The notes: generated from the sequence alone by a model not told the origin. A DNA stretch of 64,000 nt from Sphingomonas azotifigens NBRC 15497 (GCF_002091475.1 NZ_BCTR01000004.1:1-64000), one strand, 5' to 3'. Counted from the first letter of the stretch, positions 25,506-34,577 are shown. Program-made: numbers and translations.

Positions 25506-25820
25506 ATGGATCGTCTAGCAGCACCCGAACTAAGCCAGACCGAATGGGCAGCGGTTTCCGTGGCATTCCAGGACGCGGCCGCCTGCGGCTGCACCGCGGT
25601 GCCGGCAACCGAGCGGCCGTCATTGCTGGGGCGTGTAGCGGAGGCGCTGTTTGGTTCGCGCCGCCCTACCCCGCTTGCCAATCCGCGGCTGGAGGCGATT
25701 CGCCAGTTCGTCTGCACGACCCGGCGCCAGCGCAAGCCTGCGGCGGACCTGGCTGCGGTGCTCGTCGACCATGGTTTCAACCCCGCGCAGGTCGAAGCGA
25801 TCGCGCTGCTGGCAATCTGA
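25506..25820 (+). CDS. hypothetical protein upstream of osmC genes
   Basis: A 104-residue cytosolic protein that I do not recognise. It is mostly helical, with three Cys (two in ACGCTA). AGGAGG lies 5 bases upstream of ATG 25506. Its stop is 12 bp before the first osmC start, with GAGGAG between, so the three genes look like one operon. The C-terminal LAAVLVDHGFNPAQVEAIALLAI looks like a small helical domain. A role alongside the OsmC proteins is only implied by position. Confidence 0.75.
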   Translation: MDRLAAPELSQTEWAAVSVAFQDAAACGCTAVPATERPSLLGRVAEALFGSRRPTPLANPRLEAIRQFVCTTRRQRKPAADLAAVLVDHGFNPAQVEAIALLAI

Positions 25821-25832
25821 GGAGCTACCCGC

Positions 25833-26228
25833 ATGCTGCACGCCACCGCCCATATCGGGCCCGAGACCATGGAAACGCAGATCCAGGCCGGCACCCATCC
25901 GATCCTCGCTGACGAACCGCCGAGCAATGGCGGTCGCGATGCCGGCCCGGCGCCCTATGAGCTGCTGCTGGCCGCGCTCGGCGCCTGCACTGCGATGACG
26001 CTGCGCATGTATGCCGATCGCAAGGGCTGGCGGATCGAGTCACTCGACATCGACCTCCGGGTCCTCGGCACGCCCGAGGCGCGCCACATCAAGCGCACGC
26101 TTACGATCGCCGGTCCTGACGAAGCAGGCCGCGCCCGCCTGGCGGAGATCGCCGAGCGTACCCCGGTGACGCTGACGCTGAAGCAGGGTATCGCCATCGA
26201 AACGCACCTGGCGGAGCAGACGGCATGA
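25833..26228 (+). CDS. OsmC family protein lacking second Cys
   Basis: A 131-residue OsmC/Ohr-fold protein. The family has a Cys pair for thiol-dependent reduction of organic hydroperoxides. Here Cys52 in LGACTAMTLRMYADRKGW is kept, but the position of the second Cys is Thr110 (AERTPVTLTL). It may therefore work with an external thiol, bind a ligand, or have another reaction. The adjacent paralogue retains both Cys. The stop overlaps the next ATG by 4 bp (ATGA). Confidence 0.88.
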   Translation: MLHATAHIGPETMETQIQAGTHPILADEPPSNGGRDAGPAPYELLLAALGACTAMTLRMYADRKGWRIESLDIDLRVLGTPEARHIKRTLTIAGPDEAGRARLAEIAERTPVTLTLKQGIAIETHLAEQTA

Positions 26229-26707
26229 GCATGGACGTGGCCCTGGACGCGATCGCGCGCGATACCGGCGCCGGGAAGTTCCAGGTCGCGGTACAGGTCG
26301 CCGGGGTGGCGCTGATGCTCGACGAGCCGGTGTCGGTCGGTGGCATGGGTACGGGCCCGACCCCGTACCAGATGCTTGCGTCGGCGCTTGCCGCCTGCAC
26401 GACAATGACCTTGCGCGTCTATGCGCTGCAAAAGGGCTGGCCGGTCACCGGCATCCGCACGCTGGCCGGGCACCAGCGCCAGGCGGGCGTGGTGCCGGCG
26501 GATCTGTTCACGCGGCGGATCGAGATCGAGGGCGACCTCGATGCCACGCAGCGTGCACGGCTGCTGGAGATCGCCGATCGCTGCCCGGTGCACCGCACGC
26601 TCACCGGCGGCGCTCGCGTCGAGACCGAACTCGCCGATGCGGCCGCGCCGACCGAGCCTGCCGCCGCCCATGCCGCCGATCTGGAGCACGCGATCCGCGA
26701 CAGCTGA
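26225..26707 (+). CDS. OsmC family peroxiredoxin-like protein
   Basis: A 160-residue OsmC-family protein with both family cysteines, Cys58 in ALAACTTMTLRVYALQKGW and Cys120 in DRCPVHRTL, so peroxide reduction is plausible. It is paralogous to the preceding gene and is translationally coupled to it by an ATGA overlap. The C-terminal 20 residues are an Ala-rich extension. Together with the divergent DoxX gene it points to an oxidative or thiol-stress cassette. Confidence 0.9.
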   Translation: MSMDVALDAIARDTGAGKFQVAVQVAGVALMLDEPVSVGGMGTGPTPYQMLASALAACTTMTLRVYALQKGWPVTGIRTLAGHQRQAGVVPADLFTRRIEIEGDLDATQRARLLEIADRCPVHRTLTGGARVETELADAAAPTEPAAAHAADLEHAIRDS

Positions 26708-26779
26708 CGGCCCGCACGTCGGCTGCTGAAACATTTTGTAACACGCCTCGTTTGGCCCTCATAGCGAACAGGGGGACAT

Positions 26780-27592
26780 ATGCGGCGAACAGCGTTCAAG
26801 GCAGGGGCGATGGCGGCGGCGCTGCTTGCTGCGGGATCAGCGCTGGCCGATGACGACGATCCGCGCTTCTGCCCGACTCGGCCGAGCATCGGCGGATCGA
26901 GCTGCACGACCGAGCCGGGGCGGGTGCATGTCGAAGCCTCGTTCCTCGACTGGGAGCGCGACGACCAGGCCGACCAGCGCGAGGACCGCATCGTCGCGGC
27001 CGACCTGCTGGTGCGGGTCGGCGTGGCGTCGAAGACGGAAGTGCAACTGGGCTGGACCGCCTATGGTCAGGATCGCACGCGCGACAAGGAGACGGGCGCG
27101 ATCGATACGATCCGCGGCACGGGCGACCTGCGCTTCGCCGTTCGCCAGCATCTGGCGGGCGAGAAGGGCAAACCCTTTTCCGCCGGTATCGAGGCGTTTG
27201 TGACCGCGCCCACCGGCAAATACCCGGTCGGCGACGGCACCTGGGGCGCCGGGGTGGTCGTGCCGGTGCAGTATAACCTGACCGACAAGGTCGCCATCGC
27301 CTTCACTGGCGAGGCCGATGCCGCGGCCAACCAGAGCGGTGCCGGGCGGCATTTTGCGTACAGCGGCATCACCAGCCTGCGCTACAAGTTCAGCGAGAAG
27401 GTATCCGCCACCGCCGAATTCTCGCTGGAGCGCGACCAGGATCCGGAGGGGCACGAGACCCACGCGCTGGCGGCGCTGTCGACCGCGTGGCGGCCGACCA
27501 AGGTACTGCAGCTGGACGTGCTGGCGGTAGCGGGGCTGAACCACAACACCCCGGACTTCCGACTGGTGACGGGCGGGGCAATCCTGTTTTAG
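26780..27592 (+). CDS. outer-membrane transporter-like protein (phenol MetA-deg family)
   Basis: A 270-residue exported protein: signal peptide to about residue 23 (SALADDDD), then a likely beta-barrel ending in Phe (GGAILF). Alternating polar and aromatic strands and the segments VRVGVASKTEVQLGWT and VTAPTGKYPVGDGTWG fit the family annotated as transporter or meta-pathway phenol degradation-like. Four Cys (two close together) occur near the N-terminus of the mature protein. Substrate unknown. A gap of 72 bp separates it from the osmC gene. Confidence 0.75.
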   Translation: MRRTAFKAGAMAAALLAAGSALADDDDPRFCPTRPSIGGSSCTTEPGRVHVEASFLDWERDDQADQREDRIVAADLLVRVGVASKTEVQLGWTAYGQDRTRDKETGAIDTIRGTGDLRFAVRQHLAGEKGKPFSAGIEAFVTAPTGKYPVGDGTWGAGVVVPVQYNLTDKVAIAFTGEADAAANQSGAGRHFAYSGITSLRYKFSEKVSATAEFSLERDQDPEGHETHALAALSTAWRPTKVLQLDVLAVAGLNHNTPDFRLVTGGAILF

Positions 27593-27855
27593 CATTCTGG
27601 ATGCCTTTGGGCGCGGTCTTCAACCGTCGCGCGAAGTGCCGTATTTCAAATGCACATATTTGACTTGATGCCGGCACAGAAATGCTATCTACATCATGGT
27701 TAATTGGGCAATCGTTTGTGGTTGGTTGCCCTGCGCGCGGAGTCGAAGCGTCCTTCTTGTCTACGGGGCGGCTCCTGGCGTCGGTAGCGTTTAGTAGGAC
27801 GATCGCCGTACTGCGATCGGTAGAATGATTAGATTCACACATAGGGGGGATCGTC
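27593..27855. other. AT-richer leader region upstream of PEP-anchor gene
   Basis: A 263-bp gap with clearly lower GC than its surroundings, around 27640-27850. It may hold the promoter of the 27856 gene, but I could not fix convincing -35 and -10 boxes. No gene is seen. Confidence 0.4.
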
Positions 27856-28563
27856 ATGAAAGCTGCAGTCGCGCTGTTTGCATCGATAGCTGCCGTGGTA
27901 CTCAGCGTTCCGTCGCAGGCGGCGGTGTACATGTTCAACTTTGTCGGCCCGAACGTTCACGGAACGGTGGCGCTCACCTACGCGTCAAATCCGCGTGCCG
28001 GCGGACCGCTCGGCACCTCGCCCAACATCTATGATCCCATCGGATCGTACGTCGTCACCAATGCGACGGGATATCTGGTGAACAGCACGATCGGGCTGAC
28101 GACGAAGATCACCGGCGTGGTCGCGAGCGACCCGAGCAATCCCGAACCGGGCAACTTGCTCGCGCCGGCGAGTTTCGGCCATTACATCGTCGCCAATGGT
28201 GTGCCCGGACCGGGCGGCAAGGTCGCGCCCGGCTTTTCCTACGATAATCTCTTCTATCCGGAAGGTTCGCCGCCGGCAGCCACCGATTATCCGTTCGGGG
28301 GCGGGTTCCTCGACATTTACGGGCTGGTCTTCACGACCTCGAGCAATGTTGCGGTCAATTTCTGGAGCAACGGGGATCTGGGCGGGCTGAGCTATGGGGC
28401 GGGCTTCACAGACGGCGTTAACGTTCTCGATTATGTCGGCGGCATTTCCGCCTCCTCCGTTCCCGAACCCACGGCCTGGGGCATGTTGATCCTGGGCGTC
28501 GGCGTCGCGGGCGGTGCACTTCGTCGCCGCAGGGCCGGCGCGCGCGTGGTCGCTATCGCCTGA
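27856..28563 (+). CDS. PEPxxWA-CTERM sorting-domain exported protein
   Basis: A 235-residue exported protein. A signal peptide ends near residue 23 (SQAA). The C-terminus has the tripartite sorting signal VPEPTAWGMLILGVGVAGGALRRRR in short form: PEP motif, hydrophobic helix, Arg cluster. That matches the PEPxxWA class found in sphingomonads, predicted to be processed by an exosortase-like enzyme during export of surface proteins. The middle part is Gly/Pro/Asn-rich and beta-like, without a recognisable domain. No exosortase gene lies in the window. The base composition upstream differs from the neighbours. Confidence 0.88.
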   Translation: MKAAVALFASIAAVVLSVPSQAAVYMFNFVGPNVHGTVALTYASNPRAGGPLGTSPNIYDPIGSYVVTNATGYLVNSTIGLTTKITGVVASDPSNPEPGNLLAPASFGHYIVANGVPGPGGKVAPGFSYDNLFYPEGSPPAATDYPFGGGFLDIYGLVFTTSSNVAVNFWSNGDLGGLSYGAGFTDGVNVLDYVGGISASSVPEPTAWGMLILGVGVAGGALRRRRAGARVVAIA

Positions 28564-28569
28564 GCAAGT

Positions 28570-28589
28570 CCAGGCCCGTCGGGGCCTGG
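28570..28589 (+). terminator. hairpin after PEP-anchor gene
   Basis: Perfect 8-bp stem CCAGGCCC/GGGCCTGG with a 4-base loop, 6 bp after the stop, followed by a short CCTTCTT stretch. It is a weak-tailed intrinsic terminator. Confidence 0.6.
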
Positions 28590-28739
28590 GCCTTCTTGGA
28601 CCCATTGTGCACCGGGTTTTGACTGTTGTACTTTCGGGATCGATCGCGACGACGCGCCGTCGAGATGGTTTGCTGCCGGAAGAGGGCGGTCGGTTCGCTG
28701 CCCAAAGCCCGTATCGATCCAATGGCGTGGGGGAACTTC

Positions 28740-29105
28740 ATGTCCGAACTTCCGGAAGTTGCACTGCTGCACGCGAGCATCGAGCGGGTCTGGAACGAGC
28801 GCGACGACGCTGCCCGGCTGGTAGCGATCGGCGAACTCTATCATCCGGAAGCCATTATCTTCGAGCCCGCGCGCGCGGTGACCGGGCATGCGGCGATCTC
28901 TGCGGTCGTGGCGGGCGTGCTGGCCGACATGCCGGCCGGCTTCCGCTTCGCGATCGACGGGCCCGGCCTCGGCCATCACGGTGTCGCGACCGCGCGGTGG
29001 AAGGGTGGCCCGCCGGGCGAGGTTCTGGTGAGCGGCGTCGATGTCGCCCGTGCACAGGACGGCAAGCTGATCGAGCACTATTTCTTCTTCAACCCCGCGG
29101 ACTGA
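28740..29105 (+). CDS. nuclear transport factor 2-like protein
   Basis: A 121-residue single-domain protein of the NTF2-like/SnoaL superfamily: IERVWNERDD at the first helix, LYHPEAIIFEPARAVTGHAAI on the first strands, and a C-terminal KLIEHYFFFNP. Such proteins bind small molecules or act as isomerases or hydratases. No catalytic pair is certain here. ATG 28740 is favoured; the earlier in-frame start adds a basic segment with no homology. It is convergent with the LysR gene. Confidence 0.78.
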   Translation: MSELPEVALLHASIERVWNERDDAARLVAIGELYHPEAIIFEPARAVTGHAAISAVVAGVLADMPAGFRFAIDGPGLGHHGVATARWKGGPPGEVLVSGVDVARAQDGKLIEHYFFFNPAD

Positions 29106-29148
29106 GCGACTGCACCTCGGCGCCTCGGGCCTGGAGGGGGCGACTTTC

Positions 29149-30078
29149 TCAGGCTTCGCCCAGCCCGGGCAGATCCACATCCTCGCGCCCCACTTCCACG
29201 AACCGGGCCCGCAGCCACGATGCCGCGGGGCCGGGGGGCGCGTCGCGGCGCCAGATCGCGCTGAAGCGATACATCCCCCCGGGGCTCTCGGGCATCGCCA
29301 GCCGCACCAGCGTGCCGGCGACCAGGTCCGGCTCAATCAGCGGCAGCGGCATGTTGCCCCAGCCGATGCCTTCGCGCAGCAGTGCGTGCTTGGCGCCGAG
29401 GTCGGCGAGCCGCCAGGTCCGCGGGCTCATCACCGCGAAGTCGCGACCGGCGGTGAACGGCGAGCGGTCGGAGAGTACCAGCTGAACATAGTCACGCCCG
29501 GCCCCGGGCGGGATGGGGTCCATCCGGCCGAGCGGATGGTCGGGCGCCGCCACCGGCACCATCGCCACCGATCCGGCCGTCTCGCCTTCGATCCCGTTGA
29601 CGCCGGCAGCGAGCGGTCCGGAAATGCCGAGCACCGCCTTGCCCTCCAGCACAAGGCTGGTGATCGCGCCCAGCGCCTCGACGTGCAGCCGCATCGTCAC
29701 GGTCGGGAATTCGGCCCGGAAGGCGCGTAGCACCTCGCCCAGCCGGCGGGTGGGCAGCATCACGTCGACGGCCAGGTGCACCTCCGCTTCCAGCCCGTCG
29801 AGCAGCCCCTTCACCTTGGCGCGGAGCCCGTCGATGCCCTGCGCCACCGTCCGCGCCTCGGCCAGCACCGCCTCGCCGGCAGTGGTAAGGCGCGGCTTCT
29901 TGGTGCCCTCGCGATCGAACAGCAGCACGCCCAATTGCGCTTCGAGATTGGCGATGCCGTAGCTGATCACCGAAACAGCGCGGTTCAGCTGTCGCCCGGC
30001 ACCCGCAAAGCTGCCGCTGTCCACCACGGCGAGGAAGATGCGCAACTGGTCGAAGGTGGGCGTGCCCGGGTTTGACAT
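29149..30078 (-). CDS. LysR-family transcriptional regulator
   Basis: A 309-residue LysR-type regulator with the winged helix-turn-helix at residues 8-68 (FDQLRIFLAVVDSGSFAGAGRQLNRAVSVISYGIANLE in shortened form) and an effector domain to about 300. It diverges from the pirin gene with 119 bp between the starts, the usual arrangement for control of the neighbour, and converges on the NTF2-like gene. Its ligand is unknown. Confidence 0.9.
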   Translation of the reverse strand: MSNPGTPTFDQLRIFLAVVDSGSFAGAGRQLNRAVSVISYGIANLEAQLGVLLFDREGTKKPRLTTAGEAVLAEARTVAQGIDGLRAKVKGLLDGLEAEVHLAVDVMLPTRRLGEVLRAFRAEFPTVTMRLHVEALGAITSLVLEGKAVLGISGPLAAGVNGIEGETAGSVAMVPVAAPDHPLGRMDPIPPGAGRDYVQLVLSDRSPFTAGRDFAVMSPRTWRLADLGAKHALLREGIGWGNMPLPLIEPDLVAGTLVRLAMPESPGGMYRFSAIWRRDAPPGPAASWLRARFVEVGREDVDLPGLGEA

Positions 30079-30197
30079 TTCGATTTCCTGGAACGTTTTG
30101 GCGCAACTTATCTGACTGATTGGAGAAGTCGAGCCCGCCTATATCCGGGTCATCGAAACGGCGCCGCGGCCCGGCGCACCCCCAAGGGAGACCCACA

Positions 30198-30896
30198 ATG
30201 ATCGAACTTCGCCCCTTTTCCAGCCTCGGCGGCGCCAACCATGGCTGGCTCGACGCCAAGCACCATTTCTCTTTCGCCAACTATTATGATCCGGCCCGCA
30301 CCAGCTGGGGCAATCTGCGCGTGTGGAACGACGACACGATCGCGCCGCAGACCGGCTTCCCGCCGCATCCGCATCGCGACATGGAAATCATCACCTATGT
30401 TCGCGACGGCGCGATCACCCACCAGGACAATCTGGGCAATCACGGCCGCACCGTTGCCGGCGATGTGCAGGTGATGTCGGCAGGCACGGGCATCGCGCAC
30501 TCCGAATATAACCGCGAGGACGAGACCACCCGCATCTTCCAGATCTGGATCCAGCCGACCCGTGGCGGCGAGAAGCCGAGCTGGGGCACGCGCCCCTTCC
30601 CGAAGACCGATCGCGCCGGCCAGTTCGTGGTGCTGGCGAGCGGCTTCGACGGCGACGGCGACGCGCTGCCGATCCGCACCGATGCCCGGGTCGTGGGCGC
30701 TACCCTGCGCGCGGGCAAGACCGCGGAATACACGCTGGGCAGCGACCGCCGCGCCTATCTGGTGCCGGCCACCGGTGCGGTGGAGATCGACGGCGTGCGG
30801 GTGAACGCCCGCGACGGCGCGGCGATCAAGGATGTCGAGGTGCTGAAGGTCACCGCGATCGAAGACAGCGAGATCGTGATGGTCGACGCGGCCTGA
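30198..30896 (+). CDS. pirin family protein (quercetin dioxygenase-like bicupin)
   Basis: A 232-residue bicupin of the pirin family. The metal ligands are at the same numbers as reported for human pirin: His57 and His59 in FPPHPHRDME, His101 and Glu103 in IAHSEYN. Bacterial pirins have quercetin 2,3-dioxygenase activity or act as redox-linked regulators. ATG 30198 follows AAGGGAG by 8 bases; the longer open frame upstream is not used. Divergent LysR control is likely. Confidence 0.93.
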   Translation: MIELRPFSSLGGANHGWLDAKHHFSFANYYDPARTSWGNLRVWNDDTIAPQTGFPPHPHRDMEIITYVRDGAITHQDNLGNHGRTVAGDVQVMSAGTGIAHSEYNREDETTRIFQIWIQPTRGGEKPSWGTRPFPKTDRAGQFVVLASGFDGDGDALPIRTDARVVGATLRAGKTAEYTLGSDRRAYLVPATGAVEIDGVRVNARDGAAIKDVEVLKVTAIEDSEIVMVDAA

Positions 30897-31045
30897 CATC
30901 GCGGTGAGGGAACGGGCGGCAGAGAATGCCACCCGTTCTTTCGATGCTTAAATCCTGCAGGCATGCGTTAACTTGTATCATGCTGATTTAAAAAGAAATC
31001 TGTCGCGGCTCGGGAACGGTGCGAAGCTAGCGGGGGTTCTTCCTG

Positions 31046-33376
31046 TTGATCGTAACAGGGAAACCGTCCTTGACCATCCTTGCCGCCAATGCCCGTTCGA
31101 CCAGCAACTTCGCGCTGATCTGCTTTTCGCACCTTCGCTGGAACTTCGTCTTTCAGCGACCACAGCATCTCATGACCCGCTTCGCGCGCAACATGGACGT
31201 GCTGTTCTGGGAGGAGCCGATCGACGACGACAGCCCCACCCCCTGGCTGGAACTGCGCGAAGCGGGTGCGGGCATCACCGTGGCGGTGCCGCATCTGCCC
31301 GGAAACCTGGCAGGCGATACGCGCATCGCAGCGCTGCGGGCACTGCTTGACGATCATGTCGCGGGCGTCGGCGAGCGGCTGATCCGCTGGTATTACACGC
31401 CGATGATGCTGCCCTTTTCCCGGCATCTGGGCGCGGCGTGCACCGTCTATGACTGCATGGACGAACTGAAGAATTTCCGCTTCGCCCCGCCCGACCTGAT
31501 GCCGCTGGAGCAGGAATTGTTCGGCCTGGCCGATCTCGTCTTCACCGGCGGGTACAGCTTGTACGAAGCCAAGCGCGACAGCCATCGATCGGTGCATGCG
31601 TTCCCGTCCAGTGTCGATGCGGCGCACTTCGCACAGGGCAGGGTGGCGGGACCGGACGCGCCGGACCAGGCCGGGCTGCCGCGTCCGCGACTGGGCTTTT
31701 ACGGCGTCATCGACGAGCGGATGGATCTCGGCCTGATCGCCGCGCTGGCCGATGCCCGACCCGACTGGACAATCGTGATGCTCGGCCCGGTGGTGAAGAT
31801 CGACCCGGCGGAACTGCCGCAGCGGCCGAACATCGCTTGGCTGGGCGCGAAGGGATATGCCGAGCTGCCGCGCTATGCCGGCGGCTGGGACGTGGCGCTG
31901 ATGCCGTTCGCGATCAACGAGGCGACGCGCTTCATCAGCCCGACCAAGACGCCGGAATATCTCGCCGCCGGCCTGCCGGTGGTCTCGACCCCGGTCGTCG
32001 ACGTCGTCCGCAACTATGGCGACATCGCCGGGGTATTCGTGGCCGACGACGCGGCGAGCTTCATCGATGCCTGCGATCAGGCGCTGGCATTGCGCAAAAC
32101 GGGGGATGCCTGGCGTATCGAGGCGGACACCCTGCTCGCCGAGCAGAGCTGGGACCAGGTCGCGGCGCGCATGCAGCGGCTGATCCTGCAGATCGCCGAA
32201 CCCGACCAGCCCCTGCTCAAGCCGGTGCGCAGCACGCACTATGACTATCTGGTGGTCGGCGCAGGTTTCGGGGGCGCGGTGATGGCCGAACGGCTGGCGG
32301 CCGATGCCGGCAAGCGCGTGCTCGTGATCGACAAGCGGCCGCACATCGCCGGCAATGCTTTCGATCACCGGGACGAAGCGGGCATCCTGATCCACCAGTA
32401 TGGCCCGCACATCTTCCATACCAACAGCGCGGATATCTTCGATTATCTGTCGCGATTCACCGAATGGCGGCCCTACGAGCACCGCGTGCTCGCCGAGGTG
32501 CGCGGGCAGCTGGTGCCGATCCCGATCAACCGCACGACGCTGAACGCGCTGTTCGGCTTGTCGCTGGAGACCGAGGCGGAAGCCGCCGCATTCCTCGCCG
32601 CGCGCGCCGAGCCGGTCACGGTGATCCGCAGTTCCGAGGATGTGGTGATCTCGGCGGTGGGGCGCGAACTCTACGAGACCTTCTTCCAGGGCTATACGCG
32701 CAAGCAATGGGGGATCGATCCATCCGAGCTCGACAAGAGCGTCACCGCGCGCGTGCCGACCCGGACCAACACCGACGATCGCTACTTTACCGATCGCTTC
32801 CAGGCGATGCCGCGCGACGGCTTCACCGCGATGTTCGCGAAAATGCTGGATCATCCGAACATCGATCTCGAACTGGGCGTGACCTTCGAGGAGGCGAAGC
32901 GCCGGTTCAGCTTCGACCAGATCGTCTATACCGGGCCGATCGACGAATATTTCGACTTCCGCTTCGGTAGGCTGCCCTACCGGTCGCTGCGGTTCGAGCA
33001 TGTCCATCAGGATCGCGAATGGGCTCAGCCGGTGGCGGTGGTGAATTATCCGGACGAGACGGTGCCGTACACGCGGGTGACCGAATACAAGCACCTCACC
33101 GGGCAGCAGGCGCCGAACACCAGTCTGACCTTTGAATATCCGAGCGCTGAGGGCGACCCATACTATCCGATCCCCCGCCCGGAGAATCAGGCGCTGTTCA
33201 AGCAGTATGAGGCGCTGGCCGAGGCGACCGAGGGCGTGCTGTTCGTCGGGCGGCTAGCGACCTATCGCTATTACAACATGGACCAGGTCGTCGGGCAGGC
33301 GCTCGCAACCTACCGCCGCCACATTGCCGAGGAGCGCGCGGTTGCGCCGGCGGTGGCCACGGCGCTGGCGGAGTGA
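31046..33376 (+). CDS. fusion: glycosyltransferase + UDP-galactopyranose mutase
   Basis: A 776-residue two-domain protein. Residues about 15-385 look like a GT-B glycosyltransferase: FVFQRPQHLM, YDCMDEL, LGFYGVIDERMDLGL, and SPTKTPEYLAAGLPVVSTPV near the nucleotide-sugar site. Residues 399-762 are a full UDP-galactopyranose mutase: FAD motif VVGAGFGGAVMAERL (from Val403), QYGPHIFHT, QGYTRKQWG and YRYYNMDQ. The product would interconvert UDP-galactopyranose and UDP-galactofuranose and perhaps transfer the sugar. The start is uncertain: TTG 31046 has a GGGGG site about 11 bases upstream, and TTG 31070 is the alternative. A GH5-like and a GH1-reductase fusion gene follow. Confidence 0.9.
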   Translation: MIVTGKPSLTILAANARSTSNFALICFSHLRWNFVFQRPQHLMTRFARNMDVLFWEEPIDDDSPTPWLELREAGAGITVAVPHLPGNLAGDTRIAALRALLDDHVAGVGERLIRWYYTPMMLPFSRHLGAACTVYDCMDELKNFRFAPPDLMPLEQELFGLADLVFTGGYSLYEAKRDSHRSVHAFPSSVDAAHFAQGRVAGPDAPDQAGLPRPRLGFYGVIDERMDLGLIAALADARPDWTIVMLGPVVKIDPAELPQRPNIAWLGAKGYAELPRYAGGWDVALMPFAINEATRFISPTKTPEYLAAGLPVVSTPVVDVVRNYGDIAGVFVADDAASFIDACDQALALRKTGDAWRIEADTLLAEQSWDQVAARMQRLILQIAEPDQPLLKPVRSTHYDYLVVGAGFGGAVMAERLAADAGKRVLVIDKRPHIAGNAFDHRDEAGILIHQYGPHIFHTNSADIFDYLSRFTEWRPYEHRVLAEVRGQLVPIPINRTTLNALFGLSLETEAEAAAFLAARAEPVTVIRSSEDVVISAVGRELYETFFQGYTRKQWGIDPSELDKSVTARVPTRTNTDDRYFTDRFQAMPRDGFTAMFAKMLDHPNIDLELGVTFEEAKRRFSFDQIVYTGPIDEYFDFRFGRLPYRSLRFEHVHQDREWAQPVAVVNYPDETVPYTRVTEYKHLTGQQAPNTSLTFEYPSAEGDPYYPIPRPENQALFKQYEALAEATEGVLFVGRLATYRYYNMDQVVGQALATYRRHIAEERAVAPAVATALAE

Positions 33377-33387
33377 TCGCTCTTAAT

Positions 33388-33411
33388 CCCCCTTCCGCAG
33401 GCGGGAAGGGG
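33388..33411. terminator. hairpin between convergent genes
   Basis: Inverted repeat CCCCCTTCCGC-AG-GCGGGAAGGGGG, 11 bp past the mutase-fusion stop and 26 bp before the end of the GH5-like gene. No T-run follows. It may act as a stop for both transcripts. Confidence 0.5.
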
Positions 33412-33437
33412 GGAAGGCGGGGGGTGCGTTTGGTGCG

Positions 33438-34577
33438 TTATGCCGCCTTTGCAGCGTCCTCGCCCGGAGCGGGACCATCTTTCCCCGCTTCCACCTCGAT
33501 GATCGGCCAGCGCGGCGCCTTGTCGTCGAGCGTTCTCAGCAAGCGGAGGAATTCGACCTCGGTATCGTCATAGGGGATGCCGCCGACGTCAAAGATGTCA
33601 TGGAACCACTTGTCCTTGAGCCCCGCCAAATTCGGGTTTTCCCAGGCCGCCCAGGGCAGGTGGGTCTGCGTCTTGCCGCGGACCAGGCCCCAGCAAAAGG
33701 CGCCGACATGGCGGGCCTTCGCAACCGGCAGGATCGCCTCGAAGGTGCTGCCGGCTGGGCGCGCCATGAACTCGGTGCACCAGATCGGCCGGTTGAACAC
33801 GCCGAGCCAGTCGATCCGCTGCGCAAAATCCTCGGCGGTGCCGTAATTATGGAACGAGATCACGTCCGACAGGCCGGTCTGCGCCTGCTGGAGCGGCGTG
33901 AGCAGCTCGGGCGACGACCAGTCGCCAAGCCAGATTCCGCTGGTCAGCGGCTGGACGGGACCCACTTCGCGCGCCCAGCCGAAGGCGTCGACGAGCAGCG
34001 GCAGGACCAGATCGGCCTTGGCGCCCAGCTCGCCCGCGTCGCAGAGCGAGACTTCGGGGCCGTTGTCCGGCTCGTTCCAGATGTCCCAGGCCAGCACGCG
34101 GCGGTCGTTGCGGAAGCAGGCGACCACGCCCTTGATATAGCCCTCCAGGCGCGGCCGCTGCCCGGGATCGCGCAGCGCAGGGATGCCCGGCGACTGCACC
34201 CAGCCCGAATTGTGCACGCCCGGCTTGGGTGCGGGCTGCGGCCCCAGCGCGGGATCGGGGTGCCAGCAGCTGTCGAACAGCACCAGCATCACCCGGATGC
34301 CATAGCCGTCCGCCACCGCGAGCATCGTGTCGATGCGGTCGAGAAAGCCGTTGGGGTCCTCGGCCCAGAGCAGGTCGTGCAGGTACACCCGCACCGCATT
34401 CATGCCGACATCGGCGGCCAGCGCCAGCTCGGTGCGGATCGCTTCGATGTCGAAGGTTTCCGCCTGCCACATTTCGAGCTGGTTGATCGCGTTCGACGGC
34501 GTGAAGTTGCAGCCCATCACCCAGGGCTGCTGCGCATACCACGCGCGTGCCTGGTAATCCGTCCAACGCCCGACCAT
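33438..34577 (-). CDS. cytosolic GH5-like cellulase-family glycosidase
   Basis: A 379-residue clan-A TIM-barrel glycosidase. DIWNEPDNGP places acid/base Glu169, and IWCTEFMARP nucleophile Glu269. It is annotated in relatives as cellulase-family or 1,4-beta-xylanase, but the true substrate is unknown. There is no signal peptide, unusual for a polymer-degrading enzyme, so a cytosolic glycoside or glycolipid is likelier. ATG 34577 has GGAG nine bases upstream; ATG 34634 further up lacks one. It diverges from the GH1-reductase fusion with 200 bp between starts, and converges with the GT-mutase fusion. Confidence 0.85.
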   Translation of the reverse strand: MVGRWTDYQARAWYAQQPWVMGCNFTPSNAINQLEMWQAETFDIEAIRTELALAADVGMNAVRVYLHDLLWAEDPNGFLDRIDTMLAVADGYGIRVMLVLFDSCWHPDPALGPQPAPKPGVHNSGWVQSPGIPALRDPGQRPRLEGYIKGVVACFRNDRRVLAWDIWNEPDNGPEVSLCDAGELGAKADLVLPLLVDAFGWAREVGPVQPLTSGIWLGDWSSPELLTPLQQAQTGLSDVISFHNYGTAEDFAQRIDWLGVFNRPIWCTEFMARPAGSTFEAILPVAKARHVGAFCWGLVRGKTQTHLPWAAWENPNLAGLKDKWFHDIFDVGGIPYDDTEVEFLRLLRTLDDKAPRWPIIEVEAGKDGPAPGEDAAKAA

